Assembly (NCBI RefSeq): GCF_019059575.1
Contig: NW_024881531.1
Location: 372,001-436,000, forward strand
Length of the DNA stretch: 64,000 nt
Source: Amphibalanus amphitrite
Lineage: Eukaryota; Arthropoda; Thecostraca; Balanomorpha; Balanidae
Direction: 5' to 3'
Shown here: piece by piece, positions 1 through 10,785 of the stretch
Position numbering within the stretch: the first letter of the stretch is position 1
How the letters are laid out: every line of letters begins with the position of its first letter
Translations under genes and position numbers: made by a program
Notes under the pieces: model-generated
Databases searched by the model: none
Told to the model about the DNA's origin: nothing
The model's input: only the letters and a program-made list of their open reading frames with translations

Positions 1-90
1 TTCACATACGGAGATGATTCACAAACCGTAAAGCCCTATCCACTTACGTCTTACGTGCCTAGCCTATCTCATTTACGCTCCGTATGTGAA
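1..90. repeat. short inverted repeat at window edge
   Basis: The first 13 bases (TTCACATACGGAG) recur as a perfect reverse complement at 78-90, enclosing about 64 bases. This could be a tiny foldback element or the end of a larger inverted-repeat element running off the left edge. No target duplication can be tested because the left flank is missing. Confidence 0.5.
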
Positions 91-519
91 GCTGTCTTTG
101 GGCAAAAAAAAATCAGCAGGCTGCTATTTTCTGTCAGTAAAACTGGTCTTTGATCAATTATTTGCAAACCAGCCTACAGTACAATTACAAGCCACTTGAA
201 CAATGAACTTGACACTTCTCTGACTATTTCAATTTACAACACTCTCACTTCTCACTAGATTGAGATACATCTGAAAGGCATGCATGGAAAAGAACAAAAA
301 AGAAGTTGCAAAAAAATAAGAAATTGAAATAACAAACATGTTTTGACATTTCAAGATTGGTACCACTGATTGACATCAAATCTATATCAATCATCCTTGG
401 CTATGCACACGCCGCACGTTGGTTGGTTGGTTTTGGGTTAAGCACCACATCCAGTGGACCAAGGTGCTAACCGGAACTCTCACGCTGTTCCAAGCGGTCA
501 GGTAGCGGCAATGCCACGT

Positions 520-588
520 GCATTGCCCGGGAATCGAACCCGGATGGCCGAATCTAGAGGCAAGTATCTTACCCCTAGACCGGAATGC
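520..588 (-). repeat. tRNA-like sequence, probable SINE head
   Basis: On the minus strand the segment starts GCATTCC and ends GCAATGC, which pair in six of seven positions. It has a perfect five-pair T arm (CCGGG/CCCGG around TTCGATT), so it contains a good Pol III B box (GGTTCGATTCC, 530-540), and a near-consensus A box. It resembles tRNA-Gly most, but no five-pair anticodon stem can be drawn, so it is not a working tRNA. A tRNA-derived SINE or a decayed tRNA pseudogene fits best. The rest of 91-992 shows no gene that can be supported. Confidence 0.55.
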
Positions 589-992
589 TCCCCCCACACG
601 CCGCACGAACAGAGCACAAAATTTGTTTACCTTTCAAAAGCCGCGCCACCTTGCAACTGCGCCACCTGCCGCAGATAGGGTCGGGAAAAAAACTTCACAA
701 CATGAAGGAAATAAAAATTCGTGAAGTTTTTTGCGGGAAGAACGTCGCCTGAAGTAATCTTGGTCGCCTGGGTCGCCAGCATAGATCTAAAAGCGTCGAT
801 AGCGATGATGACGATAAGATAGGGCCAGGGTCCCACCAGCCCATGACAGCCCTCGGAATGCTATCTATCTAGCAATGCTGCCAATAACTCGAGCGAGAGG
901 GGATATTGGACCATGAATAATGAATTAATTTTGTCAGCGTTTCGGGCATAGGTATTTTTTTTTTAATGGCTTGAGTTTTGCTGTGAAATGGG

Positions 993-1264
993 TGTAGTGT
1001 GAGAGTTGAGTTTTGGAGGCTGTCGCCTCGGCGCCGCGGGGAGCGTCGGCCGGCCGCCGTCTGCCCCGTCCCCTCCGGTGTGGACGGAGGGCACATCTGG
1101 TGTCGGAGCGGTCCCGGCGGCCGTTCGTCCCAGTTTCGGGGCCATGCCGGCGCGCCGGATAGGGAAGAGGGGGAGTCGTGTCCGAGCCGAGCCATGGGAC
1201 CGCACGGTGGTGTGTGAGGGTGAGCGAGAAATACAAAGCAATTTGGCAAAGACTACCTTTTACA
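993..1264 (+). repeat. 5' LTR of the miniature retrotransposon
   Basis: This is a 272-bp GC-rich LTR with TG...CA ends. It matches 2665-2931 almost base for base, apart from a GAGCC tandem duplication near 1187-1192. Confidence 0.85.
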
Positions 1265-1570
1265 AGCTATTTCGGCAACATGCCTGAAGAGAGCGATGGT
1301 GCAGTGACGCGGCAGTGATCGGCACCGCTTGCAACGACTTGCAACGGAGCTGTCGAGGCAGTGAGAAGCAGGGGTCGCCCAGGAGCCGTGGCGTCTGCCG
1401 TGGACCCCGCCCGTCACCACGTCTGTCCCGGTGGCTGCTGCTGGACTGGCCCATATACAGCCGGCCGGGAGGATCGGCAGATACGGCGAGGTGGACTGCG
1501 ACCGGCAGAAGAACCTAGTGCCGCTGGACTAACTGGACACTGAGCGGCTGGGCCGCTCTGTGCAATGCTC

Positions 1571-1736
1571 TGGCGAGTGATGCTCGCAGTGAGGGTGCTG
1601 GCGAGTGATGCTCGCAGTGAGTGCGCTGGCGAGTGATGCTCGCAGTGAGGGTGGTGGCGAGTGGTGCTCGCAGTGAACGTGTTGGCGAGTGATGCTCGCA
1701 GTTAGTGCGCTGGCGAGTGATGCTCGCAGTGGTGAA
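1571..1736 (+). repeat. 28-bp tandem repeat inside the LTR element
   Basis: About six units of 28 bp share the core GAGTGATGCTCGCAGTGAG. They pass into a looser array of 18-24 bp units with AGCCGGTGGGGCTGTGG up to about 1950. Long open frames on both strands here are by-products of the repeats, not genes. Confidence 0.8.
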
Positions 1737-1954
1737 GGTGACAGCCGGTGGGGCTGTGGAGGAGCGGCAGCCGGTGGGGAGTAACAGCCGGTGGGGCTGC
1801 ATGGGATTGGCAGCCGGTGGAGCTGTGGAAGTGACAGCCGGTGTGGCTGTGGGAGTGACAGCCGGTGTGGCTGTGGAAGTGACAGCTGGTGGGGCTGTGG
1901 GAGTGACAGCTGGTGGGGCTGTGGAGGTGGTGGCAGCCGGTGGGCTGTGGAGGT

Positions 1955-2306
1955 GGTGGCAGTTGCCGGGACTGCACTGAAAATTCCACAAAAGGGTCGT
2001 GTGGTGACAGTTGCCGGGACTGCACTGGAAATTCCACAGGAGGGCCGTGTGGTGGCAGTCGCCGGCACTGCACTGGAAATTCCACAGGAGCCGTGTGGTG
2101 GCAGTCGCCGGCACTGCACTAGAAATTCCACAGGAGGGCCGTGTGGTGGCAGTCGCCAGCACTGCAATGGAAATTCCACAGGAGGGCCGTGTGGTGGCAG
2201 TCGCCAGCACTGCAATGGAAATTCCACAGGAGGGCCGTGTGGTGGCAGTCGCCGGCACTGCACTAGAAATTCCACAGGAGGGCCGTGTGGTGGCAGTGAC
2301 CGGAAC
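1955..2306 (+). repeat. 48-bp tandem repeat inside the LTR element
   Basis: About seven units contain GGAAATTCCACAGGAGGG followed by GTGGTGGCAGT. The common period of 48 bp (3 x 16) keeps several frames open across the array. No start context or protein similarity suggests coding. Confidence 0.8.
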
Positions 2307-2664
2307 TTTTTAGAATAAGTGTCTGATTGTTTGTGAGCTCGTGGTTTTTGTGTGCATTTGATTTAAGGTGACCAATTGATTTTGTGTGAGCCGTTGATGG
2401 ACAGGAGAGGGCAAGTGGTTGAATGAGAGAGCTGGTAGTTTCGTGGCATCTGTGGTCCGTGACAAAATTGGCGAGCCTGGCCAAGCGCATTTCTTCATGC
2501 CGGGCGCTGCACGTAAAAAAGATTCTTAAATGATTGGGGAAGGCACGTGGACATTATGCGTCCTGATTAGGAGCGTTTAAGAGAATGGCTTAGGATTGCT
2601 TGGCTGGTTGTGTGCGTGTTTGTGTTAAAATTTCAGTGGTTGATTCTTGAGAATCAGGGGAAGG

Positions 2665-2931
2665 TGTAGTGTGAGAGTTGAGTTTTGGAGGCTGTCGCCT
2701 CGGCGCCGCGGGGAGCGTCGGCCGGCCGCCGTCTGCCCCGTCCCCTCCGGTGTGGACGGAGGGCACATCTGGTGTCGGAGCGGTCCCGGCGGCCGTTCGT
2801 CCCAGTTTCGGGGCCATGCCGGCGCGCCGGATAGGGAAGAGGGGGAGTCGTGTCCGAGCCATGGGACCGCACGGTGGTGTGTGAGGGTGAGCGAGAAATA
2901 CAAAGCAATTTGGCAAAGACTACCTTTTACA
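2665..2931 (+). repeat. 3' LTR of the miniature retrotransposon
   Basis: This 267-bp copy of the 5' LTR is preceded by the polypurine tract and followed by the ATGGG target duplication. Confidence 0.85.
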
Positions 2932-2975
2932 ATGGGTCGGCCTAGAGGGCGGAACTGTAGCATGTCCCTCTCAAC

Positions 2976-3232
2976 CAGGGCTGCGGAGTCGATGGATTTT
3001 CGGCGACTCCGACTCCGACTCCGACTCCGACCAGAATTGTCGACCTCGACTCCGACCGACTCCAACTCCCAACTCCGACTCCGCAGACCTAGCAGGGCTG
3101 CGGAGTCGACAGATTTTCGGTGACTCCGACTCCGACTTCGGCTCGGGTTTCTAAAATCGACTCCGACTCCGACTCCGACTCCGGTCACAACTGTCGACTC
3201 CGACCGACTCCGACTCCGACTCCGCAGCCCTG
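2976..3232. mobile_element. hAT-type MITE, CAGGGCTGCGGAGTCG family (dimeric)
   Basis: The element begins CAGGGCTGCGGAGTCG and ends with the reverse complement CCGCAGCCCTG. It is flanked by a perfect 8-bp duplication, CTCTCAAC (2968-2975 and 3233-3240), which is diagnostic of hAT-type insertion. The body is made of GACTCC repeats. A second CAGGGCTGCGGAGTCG start near 3091 follows a decayed right end, so this copy is a head-to-tail dimer. No transposase is present. Confidence 0.9.
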
Positions 3233-3240
3233 CTCTCAAC

Positions 3241-3910
3241 TAACCGATCCTTTTCTCACCTCCGCCGGGTCTGTGACCTATTTTCAGACCGGACATTGTA
3301 CCCAGTCAGTCAGCCCATTAGCCACATGACGATAAACTCCCCTCTACCGTAAACTGCTGTAGACGGGATGGAGGGGGGGGGGGGGGGGGGGCTCGGTGAC
3401 AACAGAATACGGACTGGGAAACAGCATATACAGGCTATACACTTATACAGCCCTTGTAAATGTCTTTGACGCTGTTGTCGGCAACAGCGATCAGAAATTG
3501 GCCTTTCAGTTTGATTCACAATCCACATCACTGTATTGACTACAAAAAACGACGCAATGTTCACCAGCCTTGCATTGACTTAGTCGCATCGGCGGCAAAA
3601 GAACAGCTTCCAACTTCCAGCACGTCAGTTCATCAACAGCATTAACGAATAACAACCGAGCACACAATATGGGCATGGCGAAATGAAAAATAAATCGCCG
3701 TTAGCACAATGCAACACACTGCAGATCGGACCAAATCACCCAGCCCTTTCACTGACGTCCGAATTCCAATCGTTCAGATTCTCTTCAGCTCAACACCGTC
3801 TGAACCAACCATCAAACGTGTTTTTAGTTCACATACACACCCACACCTCATCAACATACCCACACTCTCCCCCCCCCCCCCCCCACTCATACACCCTCCC
3901 CACACCGTCC
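3241..3910. other. no gene seen; downstream of TMEM177
   Basis: This intergenic stretch contains a run of about 18 G near 3372 and a C run near 3871 next to CA-rich sequence. It would hold the TMEM177 3'UTR on the minus strand. No obvious minus-strand AATAAA was found close to the stop codon. Confidence 0.5.
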
Positions 3911-6329
3911 CTACGCGGCGGCGGCCGGCGGCGCGTCCTGTGCCGACACCGACCCCTCCCCAGCCGCCCTCTCGACCGGGTGGTGTTTCTCGCAGTACGC
4001 GCGAAGCGTCTCCAATCGCTCGGTGATCGGCATCCGCGGCTGGCGCAGCAGCGTACGCTCGTTACCGAACGCCGAGTACGAGCTCTCGCCGTCCTCTCCG
4101 AGAAGACGGCGCAGCGCCCGGTTCCGCTCCAGGGTCTGGGGAGGCCGAGACAGAGGGCGTTTCAAACGAGACAATATGGACGGACTGAGTTTTTTATCGG
4201 TTATATCGACGTGTCAAAATAAAATGACGTTTTAGTAACTGACGTGAATATTGAATATTTAAAAAAAAAACAGATTCTTAGGCATCAACATTCAGAACAA
4301 GTAGAAAATCACATAAGCTGATATCGCCGCATACAAAACATAGTTTCGTACTAATAGAAAGTTTCAGCGCACTGGTACCCAATAAAAGTTCCATAAAAAT
4401 GAACAACTACCAGCCGACTATCTCGAAAGACGGAATCAGTAGTCAAACTTTCCAGGCTTCGCTATACCTTTTCGTAGAACTCGACGCCGCCCCAGGCGTA
4501 GGCGGCGCCGAGCCGGGCCGCTGCCATGTCCGACTCGCTGTCCCGGTGGTGCTGGATCACATCGGTGACTGTCACCCAGACAGCAACACCGAACAGGGAG
4601 ACCAGCGAGTACAACATCACGCGCAGACCCTGCCGGAGAGAAGAGGCAGAAAATGACCTAATGCAATGCACCCTAGAAAATGGCATGAGGAAAGCCCGTT
4701 TAGGTCCCCGCTAATTGTTGTTACAGTATGTCGACATTTACAACAACGTGATGACAGCGTAACTGTAACTGCTCAACCATACTTTCCTACCCTAAGCTGC
4801 CTCACTGTCTCCCTTCCCGACACATTACCCAATATATAGCGCCCCTCCTATCCCCAATCGTCGTCTCACCCGTGGCCGTTGCGCGAAGCCCAGTCGCTGG
4901 TTGAGGGAGCTGCCCAGCAGATAAGTAGCGAACAGCGCTGCCGCGCCCATACCTCCGTCCTGCCACACCTGCGAGCTGCGCACGTGCCACAGCTCGCGCG
5001 CGATGGCGAACCGCTGGGCGGCCGGCGAGAGGCGCAGGCCGTCGCTCAGCAGGACGCCCTCGCGCGACTCCCAGTCCACCTTCTTACCGCCCACCTGCCG
5101 TCGACAAAGGGGAAATAGGTTCATTTGACATAAGTGCAGCAGTGAACAGTAATGTAGAATAAGAGCTAAATGGAATTATATCATTTAAATTCAATCCTGT
5201 AAAAAGGCATGCAACTTTAATTTACTGATCACCATTTCATGACGATCCTACGCCCGCCTCCCACCGCCTACCGTGAAGCCGCTGCTGTTGAGCTCGGCCG
5301 GCCCGTCGAGCGCGAAGGTCTGCGGCAGGCCGATGGCGGCACCCCAGCGCAGCCCCGTGCCGCCCGCGTGGAACGGATCGGCGCCGAACGCCGTGAAGAA
5401 GCGCAGCCGGCTGCGCTCGTCGGCGTCCACCGCGGCGTCATCGAGCACCGCGTCCACATGCCGCGTCAGCTCCGGCGTCAGCTTCACAGGCAGCCCCTCT
5501 CTGCAGGAAACAGGCGCATGGGAGTGAGGGAGGAGAGTTGTGCAAGTCCAGAATAAAACATTAAAAAATGTAGGAACAGGACATGTCAAAAGGTGGAAAC
5601 AATGAAATGCTTTTTAGGCTTACAATTTACAAGAGATATGGGATAAATAAATAGAATATAAAAGCCTAAAATAATTCATAGTTTAAGTTTTACCGAGGCT
5701 TTTATGCCATTTGAGCTGGTATACAACAGCACGTAAGTTATACAGAACATACAAATTGAGATATTCGACCTCAGTGGCTGCATATTTCAGCTCCCTGTAC
5801 CATAGTCATTTCATTCCAAAGGATTGTGATGCATGTTCACAAATTTAAAAGAAGTTGTTGGTGGGCAGCCCTAGTGCTAGGCTAGCGAATCCCACATAAA
5901 ACTTGAACCGTGCTATTTGTTAAAAAAAAAACTTACAAATTTTACCTTTAGCTAAAAGCCATCTCTGAAAAAGTTATGGCATCCTGTTAAGGCCTGGCTC
6001 TTCAAAAGAAATAATCTCATTGATGATGATGCTTAATTTCTAATACATTGGACATATGCTTTATATCAATAAACTGATTTAATCGCTGACCTTTACTGAA
6101 GACTAACTTCATAAAATTGTAATACGATTGTGGTACAGTCATTTTTAATGCATGACCATACGTACGACTGTTTTATATCTTACCTGTATGCCTGTACAAA
6201 ACGCTTATACTTATCTAGAAATAGCCCGTGTGGCAGCAAATATCCACCAAATATGCAACCACCCGCGAGTCCCACACAATATTGAGAGATTCGGCGATTG
6301 GATGAAATCCATTTAAGAAACTTCGCCAT
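3911..6329 (-). CDS. TMEM177: Transmembrane protein 177 (TMEM177), complete, five exons
   Basis: The coding exons on the minus strand are 6329-6184, 5500-5272, 5094-4870, 4629-4468 and 4135-3911. Every intron has GT/AG ends and the phases agree (an AG|A split codon, then phase 0), giving 328 residues plus TAG; human TMEM177 has 311. Known family role: a mitochondrial inner-membrane protein that helps stabilise COX20 and COX2 during cytochrome c oxidase assembly. Recognition rests on the C-terminal signatures AAYAWGGVEFYEK (242-254) and NRALRRLLGEDGE, and on the central TVGGKKVDW. Hydrophobic segments lie near residues 18-34, 174-189 and 202-224. The ATG at 6329 opens a short N-terminus ending in the first hydrophobic segment, as in relatives. 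The C-terminus is Ala-rich. No in-frame stop or frameshift was found. Confidence 0.93.
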
Positions 6330-7041
6330 AGCGTGGATCTTGGCGTGGACTTATCTTGGACTTATCTAAACCAAAAATACAACTCAAACTGCGTTATTCG
6401 TATAAATAATAAATGGTGACCCGGGACCCTTCACACAAGAAGCACTTATCATGAAGGTCATATGTTCTTTACAAGATGTCAAAGTGCTGCACACGCAATC
6501 ATATCCTACACTGATTTGTTAATTTTAGCTTACTCTGCTAGTTTAGGCGTTATACGGAAGTCGTGAACAAAGTGTTTTGTTGTCGCAGCTGCGCATTTAA
6601 TGTCTCAAAAATTGCTAAGTCAGTGTAGCTAAATTTAACCTCTTCGTAAAGAATGAAAGCAAGGCTTATCGCAAGCTTATCGCCCCGTACGACGCAACGC
6701 GCTCAGGGTCAGATAATTTGTACGCAGGGGAATAAAACTTGCATGGCGTATGTGCTCCCACGTCCTTTCATTTGCATACCTATATACCTACCTAGTTTCT
6801 ACCTACCCATCTCGATTATTTTGCTTTTACGTAAAAGTCACATGATGAAGTCGGTCAACAAGCAACCATTAGGCCCGTAATCCGCGCCGATGGGGCCTGC
6901 CGAGCAAAGCGCACAGATGGACATTTTGCCGCCCCCCCCCCCCCCCCCGGGATCTCGAGAACCACACAATATAGCGACAAGCATAGCGACAAGCATCAAA
7001 CGGTGTTGGATAGCCCCAACTGGGAACTACCTTAAGTGACC

Positions 7042-7613
7042 CAGGGGCGTCGACACCGGTCCGACTTTTCCGACTAGTCGGACCACTTTTTCGACTAGGC
7101 GGTGCCCTGCTGTGGCTCGCGGGGGCCCTGCTGCGACCGCGGGAGCCCCTGCTGTGGCCGCGGGGGCCCCTGTTGGGGCTCTCGGGGGCCCTGCTGCGGC
7201 CACGGGGGCCCCGCTGCGCCTCGCGGGGCCCTGCTGCGGCTCGCCCCCCCCCCCCCCTGCTACAGAATGCGGGGGCCCTGCTGCGCCTCTGGGGCCCTGC
7301 TAGACACCGCGGGGGCCCCTTCTGCGGCTCGCGGGGGCCCTGCTGCGACCCGCGGGTGCCCTGCTGCGACTACGGGGCCCCTGGTGCGGCTACGGGGGTC
7401 CCTGCTGCGGCCACGGGGGCCCCTGCTATAGAATTCGGGGGCCCTGCTGCGCCTCTGGGGCCCTGCTAAACACCGCGGGGGCCTATACATTTGTATACTC
7501 ATGTATGTATGTAAATGTACGTTGGGAAGCCGTTCGACACCTGGGGGCCCCCCACCGGTGGGGGCCCCCCGAGAAAAAGTCGGACCAGTTTTCCTTACGC
7601 GTCGACGCCCCTG
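7042..7613. mobile_element. hAT-type MITE carrying a GGGGCCC minisatellite
   Basis: The ends are CAGGGGCGTCGAC and GTCGACGCCCCTG. The flanks carry a perfect 8-bp duplication, AAGTGACC (7034-7041 and 7614-7621), the hAT signature. Subterminal GTCCGACTTTT / AAAAGTCGGACC extends the inverted repeat. The interior (about 7100-7480) is a GC-rich array of roughly 27-30 bp units, CTGCTGCGGC followed by GGGGGCCC. Frames open across it are repeat artefacts. No transposase is present. Confidence 0.9.
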
Positions 7614-7806
7614 AAGTGACCCAATTTTATTGACCTCGGTTTGACCAATGACGTCACAGGTCAGGTCAAATATCGAATTTTCACCGTTTACACTTTACAG
7701 ACAGTTCAAGAAATATGTTGTAAAATCGAGTAAAAAGGCATATTATTAAAAATCATCGATATGCAATTGTCCGTCAAAGACATGTTTTACTATTTGAGGT
7801 CACTAA

Positions 7807-8842
7807 CATAGGCGGCGGAACGGGGAGGGCACCGGGGCACCGTGCCCCCCTTTGATTTTGGCATTTTGACATTAGCCCTATGGGCGTTGCATGGAAAGAA
7901 TGGGACCAAAAGTCGGCAGTGCCCCCCCCCCCCCTCCCTTAACCCTCGCCCGTATAGGGGGGGTGGAACGGACCCCCCTCGATTTTTCGCAAATAACTCG
8001 CGTAAAAAGCGGCCGATCGCGACGAAACTTTCAGTACCCTCGCGTTAATCAATTTTACACCCACCCTGAAATTATCATGACCCTGACCCTAATGACCTTT
8101 GACCTGTGACCTACTTTTCGAGACCATGTTTGGCCGGAATCGCGATTCGGCGTATGTCGGCTCGCATTAGCCGCGCGTTTGCAGTCTTTTCGTGGTTTTA
8201 AGCGTTCAAACATGGGATATGATGTTGCTTTCATGCATTAGGGTGGGTGTCAAGGTCACCGGAAGGTCAGGTCAGGTCATTAGCCTTTGGTGACCTCGGT
8301 TCACTTTTTCGAGTTTTACGTGTTTCTAGGCCAGTTTTTGGAGCTGAATTCGAATTTAGCAACCATATGAACATTTACGAAGTAGTTTTGGCACATTCGT
8401 AGCATGCTACGAAGCTGTCAGAGGCGGTTACCACCTACTACGAATACCCTTACTGGTTGACCTGACCTGACCTGACCCGACCTGGCCTAAATGCATGAAG
8501 ACATCATCTGTGATCAAAACTTACATGATATTCGTGATCAGCACCCCAAAAAAACCCATATCAGCCACGCTTTACGACTTTCTAACAGGTCCCGATATTC
8601 CCGACTTTTGGGTCATTGACCTGACCTGGAAGGTCAACCGATGACCAAGGACCTTAAAATTGGGTATCATCGGTTTCCTCTCGTCACGGGCAACACGCTC
8701 GGCTCGTTTTTTCCGCGAAGCTCTAGCTTGATCAGGGGCGAAACGGCAAGGGGGGTCCAACGGACCCCCCCCCCCCCCCTTATACGTTCGCGGCTGGAAA
8801 ATCACCAATACGGGCGAAGGTTAAGGTGTTCCGCCGCTACTG
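7807..8842. mobile_element. hAT-type MITE (CATAGGCGGCGGAAC family), filled copy
   Basis: The element starts CATAGGCGGCGGAAC and ends GTTCCGCCGCTACTG, with a perfect 8-bp duplication GTCACTAA (7799-7806 and 8843-8850). Without the TTAA-type element inside it (7943-8820 plus one TTAA) it would be 154 bp. The related copy at 23735-23889 is 155 bp, so that copy serves as the unoccupied version. Confidence 0.9.
7943..8820 (+). mobile_element. TTAA-type MITE (piggyBac-like), CCCTCGCCCGTAT family
   Basis: TTAA flanks both sides (7939-7942 and 8821-8824). The left end CCCTCGCCCGTAT and right end ATACGGGCGAAGG are inverted repeats. Just inside each end sits a G-tract, a short spacer (TGGAACGGA or TCCAACGGA) and a C-tract. 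The 878-bp body holds AGGTCA/TGACCT runs and no reading frame for a transposase. Known family feature: piggyBac elements duplicate TTAA and begin CCC/CCY. The assignment to piggyBac is inferred from the ends only. Confidence 0.85.
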
Positions 8843-8939
8843 GTCACTAATACCAGATCAAGTCAAAGAGGTCAGGTCACTGAGGGTCACAGTACGGAAG
8901 TTTCGTGTGATACATGTTTTATGGTCCAAATGTTTTATG

Positions 8940-9655
8940 TTTTATGGACAAATGCGATAATGTGGGTCAGGCAACCTTTAAAAAATCGGGACCTGTTAGA
9001 ACGTCGTAAAGTGTGGCTGCTAGGGGTTTTTATCAGGGTGCTGATCACGAATATCGTGTTAGGTTTGATCACAGATCATGTCTTTAAGCATTTAGACCAG
9101 GTCGGGTCAGGTCAGGTCAGGTCATCCAGTAGGGGTCGTGACGGGTATTCGTAGTACGTGTCAACGGCCTCTGGCAGTTTCGTAACATGTTACGAAGGCA
9201 CCAAAACTACTTCGTAAATGTTCAAATAGTTTATAAATTCGAATTCAGCTAAAAAAACTAGCCTAGAAACACGTAAAGCTCGAAAAAGTGAACCGAGGTC
9301 ACCAATGTTCAATGACCTGACCTGACCTTCAGGTGACCTTGACATCCACCCAAATGCATGGGAGCAACATCAAATCACATATTTGAACGTTTGAAACCAC
9401 GAAAAGCTTGCAAAGGCGCGGCTAATGTGAGCCGACATACGCCGAATCGCGATTCCGGCCAAACATGGGTTCGAGAAATAGGTCACAGGTCAAAGGTCAC
9501 TTGGGTCAGGCTCATGAAATTTTCAGAGGTAGGTGTAAAATTGATCAACTCGAGGGTACTGAAAGTTTCGTCGCGATCGGCCGCTTTAAACGCGAGTTAT
9601 TCGCGAAAAAAACCATGGGGGAGGGTCCATCCGACCCCCCCCCCCTCTACACATG
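8940..9655 (-). mobile_element. truncated reverse copy of the CCCTCGCCCGTAT family
   Basis: The order of recognisable blocks (GGTCAGGTCAGGTCAGGTCA near 9103, AACATGTTACGAAGG near 9184, AAAGTGAACCGAGGTCACC near 9285) is that of 7943-8820 read backwards. The right end has the hairpin near 9615-9645 but decayed terminal bases. The left end is missing. Boundaries are approximate. Confidence 0.65.
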
Positions 9656-10044
9656 CGATGGGTAATAAAAATGCTTTTTATTTTGGGGGGTCAAGGTAAC
9701 AAAATTTTAAAATCCGAGATAGCAGTTTTGTAGCGCCGTCTTTTCTCTACACGGCCACATAAAGAACATTAAAATTGCTCGTTAGCTGTAGCTTTTGTGA
9801 GCGTTTCAAGATTTCATTCTTTTAGCTCATTTTTGCTCGAACATGACCTCAGTTTGACCTCAACAACTCCTGACCTAAGGTGGCCTAGGTATACCTAACT
9901 TGAAATGTTTGTGTGATGGTGTTAACTTTATGTTTTGAAAGGTAGGTACTGAAAATTTGGCGGCGCTGCGCACCGCCGCGCCGTTTTTCCCTATTCAAGA
10001 AAAACCACAGGGGGGCAAAATGCCCCCATCAGGGCGCGGGATAA

Positions 10045-10785
10045 GACATAGGATAAGTCAATGGAGATTGGAGGGAATATGAAAAAAGAATATTTTGACA
10101 CCGTAAATGGTCTCCAACTAATTCAAGCACATGAAATCGTGATTCGTGGTTTCCTATACTCCTAGCATTTATCGCAAGGTCCGATTATTCAGTTTTGCAC
10201 TGTGGTAGGTATACGATAATACGGACTGTCACGAAGCTCGCTTCAGGTCATCGGATTATATTTTCAGTAACTCCCGAGCGAAATTTATTTAGTGAGGCAC
10301 AACGGAATAGCCGCCTATGTAAGCAATAGATCCCGAAAGACCTGTCGAATCGATTGACATTCAATGTGACCTCATGCGACAAACTTTATGACCTGAGCGA
10401 CTGCAAAGACCAAGTTGACCTTTTCTGATAAAAGTAATCATTCGACGCGCCTGGGCATGACGAACAGGATGGTGCCAAATTCCAAAATCACGACATCTTT
10501 ATTATCCTTTACGAAGTTAATTACCAAAGCAGGCTCCTGCTTTTGGGGCCTTTCTGACCTCAGAGGTCACTGGCTGGCCTGAAAATTAACATTGTGTAGG
10601 TAAGTACCAGATACTTACTACGCCTTGTAAGGGCGCACACGGCTTTCTTCTGCGAAGCTCACAGCTCAAGTAGGTAGGGTTGAAACGGCGATGTGAACGG
10701 CGATGTGGAACGCCCCCCCCCCCCCCCCCCCGCCGCTACCCTCGGCCGTCTTCCTTATGAAGAAACCCGATAAGTCCGGCAAGGG
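10045..10785 (+). mobile_element. right part of a TTAA-type MITE, 47804-50758 family
   Basis: The sequence from CTCCAACTAATTCAAGCAC (near 10112) through CATTCGACGCGCCTG (near 10440) to the end GTCCGGCAAGGG follows the element at 47804-50758 block by block. It is followed by TTAA at 10786-10789. The left end is not present in recognisable form, and the two flanking TTAA-type copies abut here. Confidence 0.6.

Larger units (their letters stand above)
993..2931 (+). mobile_element. miniature LTR retrotransposon (TRIM-like, non-autonomous)
   Basis: Two near-identical direct repeats (993-1264 and 2665-2931) start TGTAGTG and end TTTTACA, the TG...CA pattern of LTRs. They differ mainly by an extra GAGCC in the left copy. 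The element is flanked by the perfect 5-bp duplication ATGGG (988-992 and 2932-2936). A purine tract (GGGGAAGG) lies directly before the right LTR, as expected for a polypurine tract, which sets the plus orientation. The 1.4-kb interior has no gag, protease, reverse transcriptase or integrase reading frame, only tandem repeats. A primer-binding site could not be assigned. The near identity of the LTRs implies recent insertion. The boundaries are well supported; mobilisation by a related autonomous element is inference. Confidence 0.85.
6881..10040 (+). mobile_element. TTAA-type MITE (piggyBac-like), decayed, with nested insertions
   Basis: The left end reads TCCGCGCCGATGGGG after GTAA; the right end reads CCCCATCAGGGCGCGGG before ATAA. 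These are decayed versions of the CCCGCGCC...TTAA ends seen intact at 37223-38422. Body segments match that element in order: a segment with TGACCTCGG and GATGACGTCACAGGTCAGG near 7630-7670, ATACATGTTTTATGG near 8911, and ATCCGAGATAGCAGTTTTG near 9711. The copy is interrupted by two hAT-type MITEs (7042-7613 and 7807-8842) and by a truncated TTAA-type element (about 8940-9655). No transposase was seen. Confidence 0.65.

Noticed and set aside
520-588. Functional tRNA gene
   Set aside because: The T arm and ends fit, but no anticodon stem forms, so it is treated as a SINE or pseudogene.
1515-2318. Overlapping 150-248 codon frames on both strands
   Set aside because: They run through 28-bp and 48-bp tandem arrays inside an LTR element; the periods keep frames open and no domain is visible.
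7100-7500. Ala/Gly/Pro/Cys-rich frames
   Set aside because: Products of the GGGGCCC minisatellite inside a hAT-type MITE; frames open on both strands.
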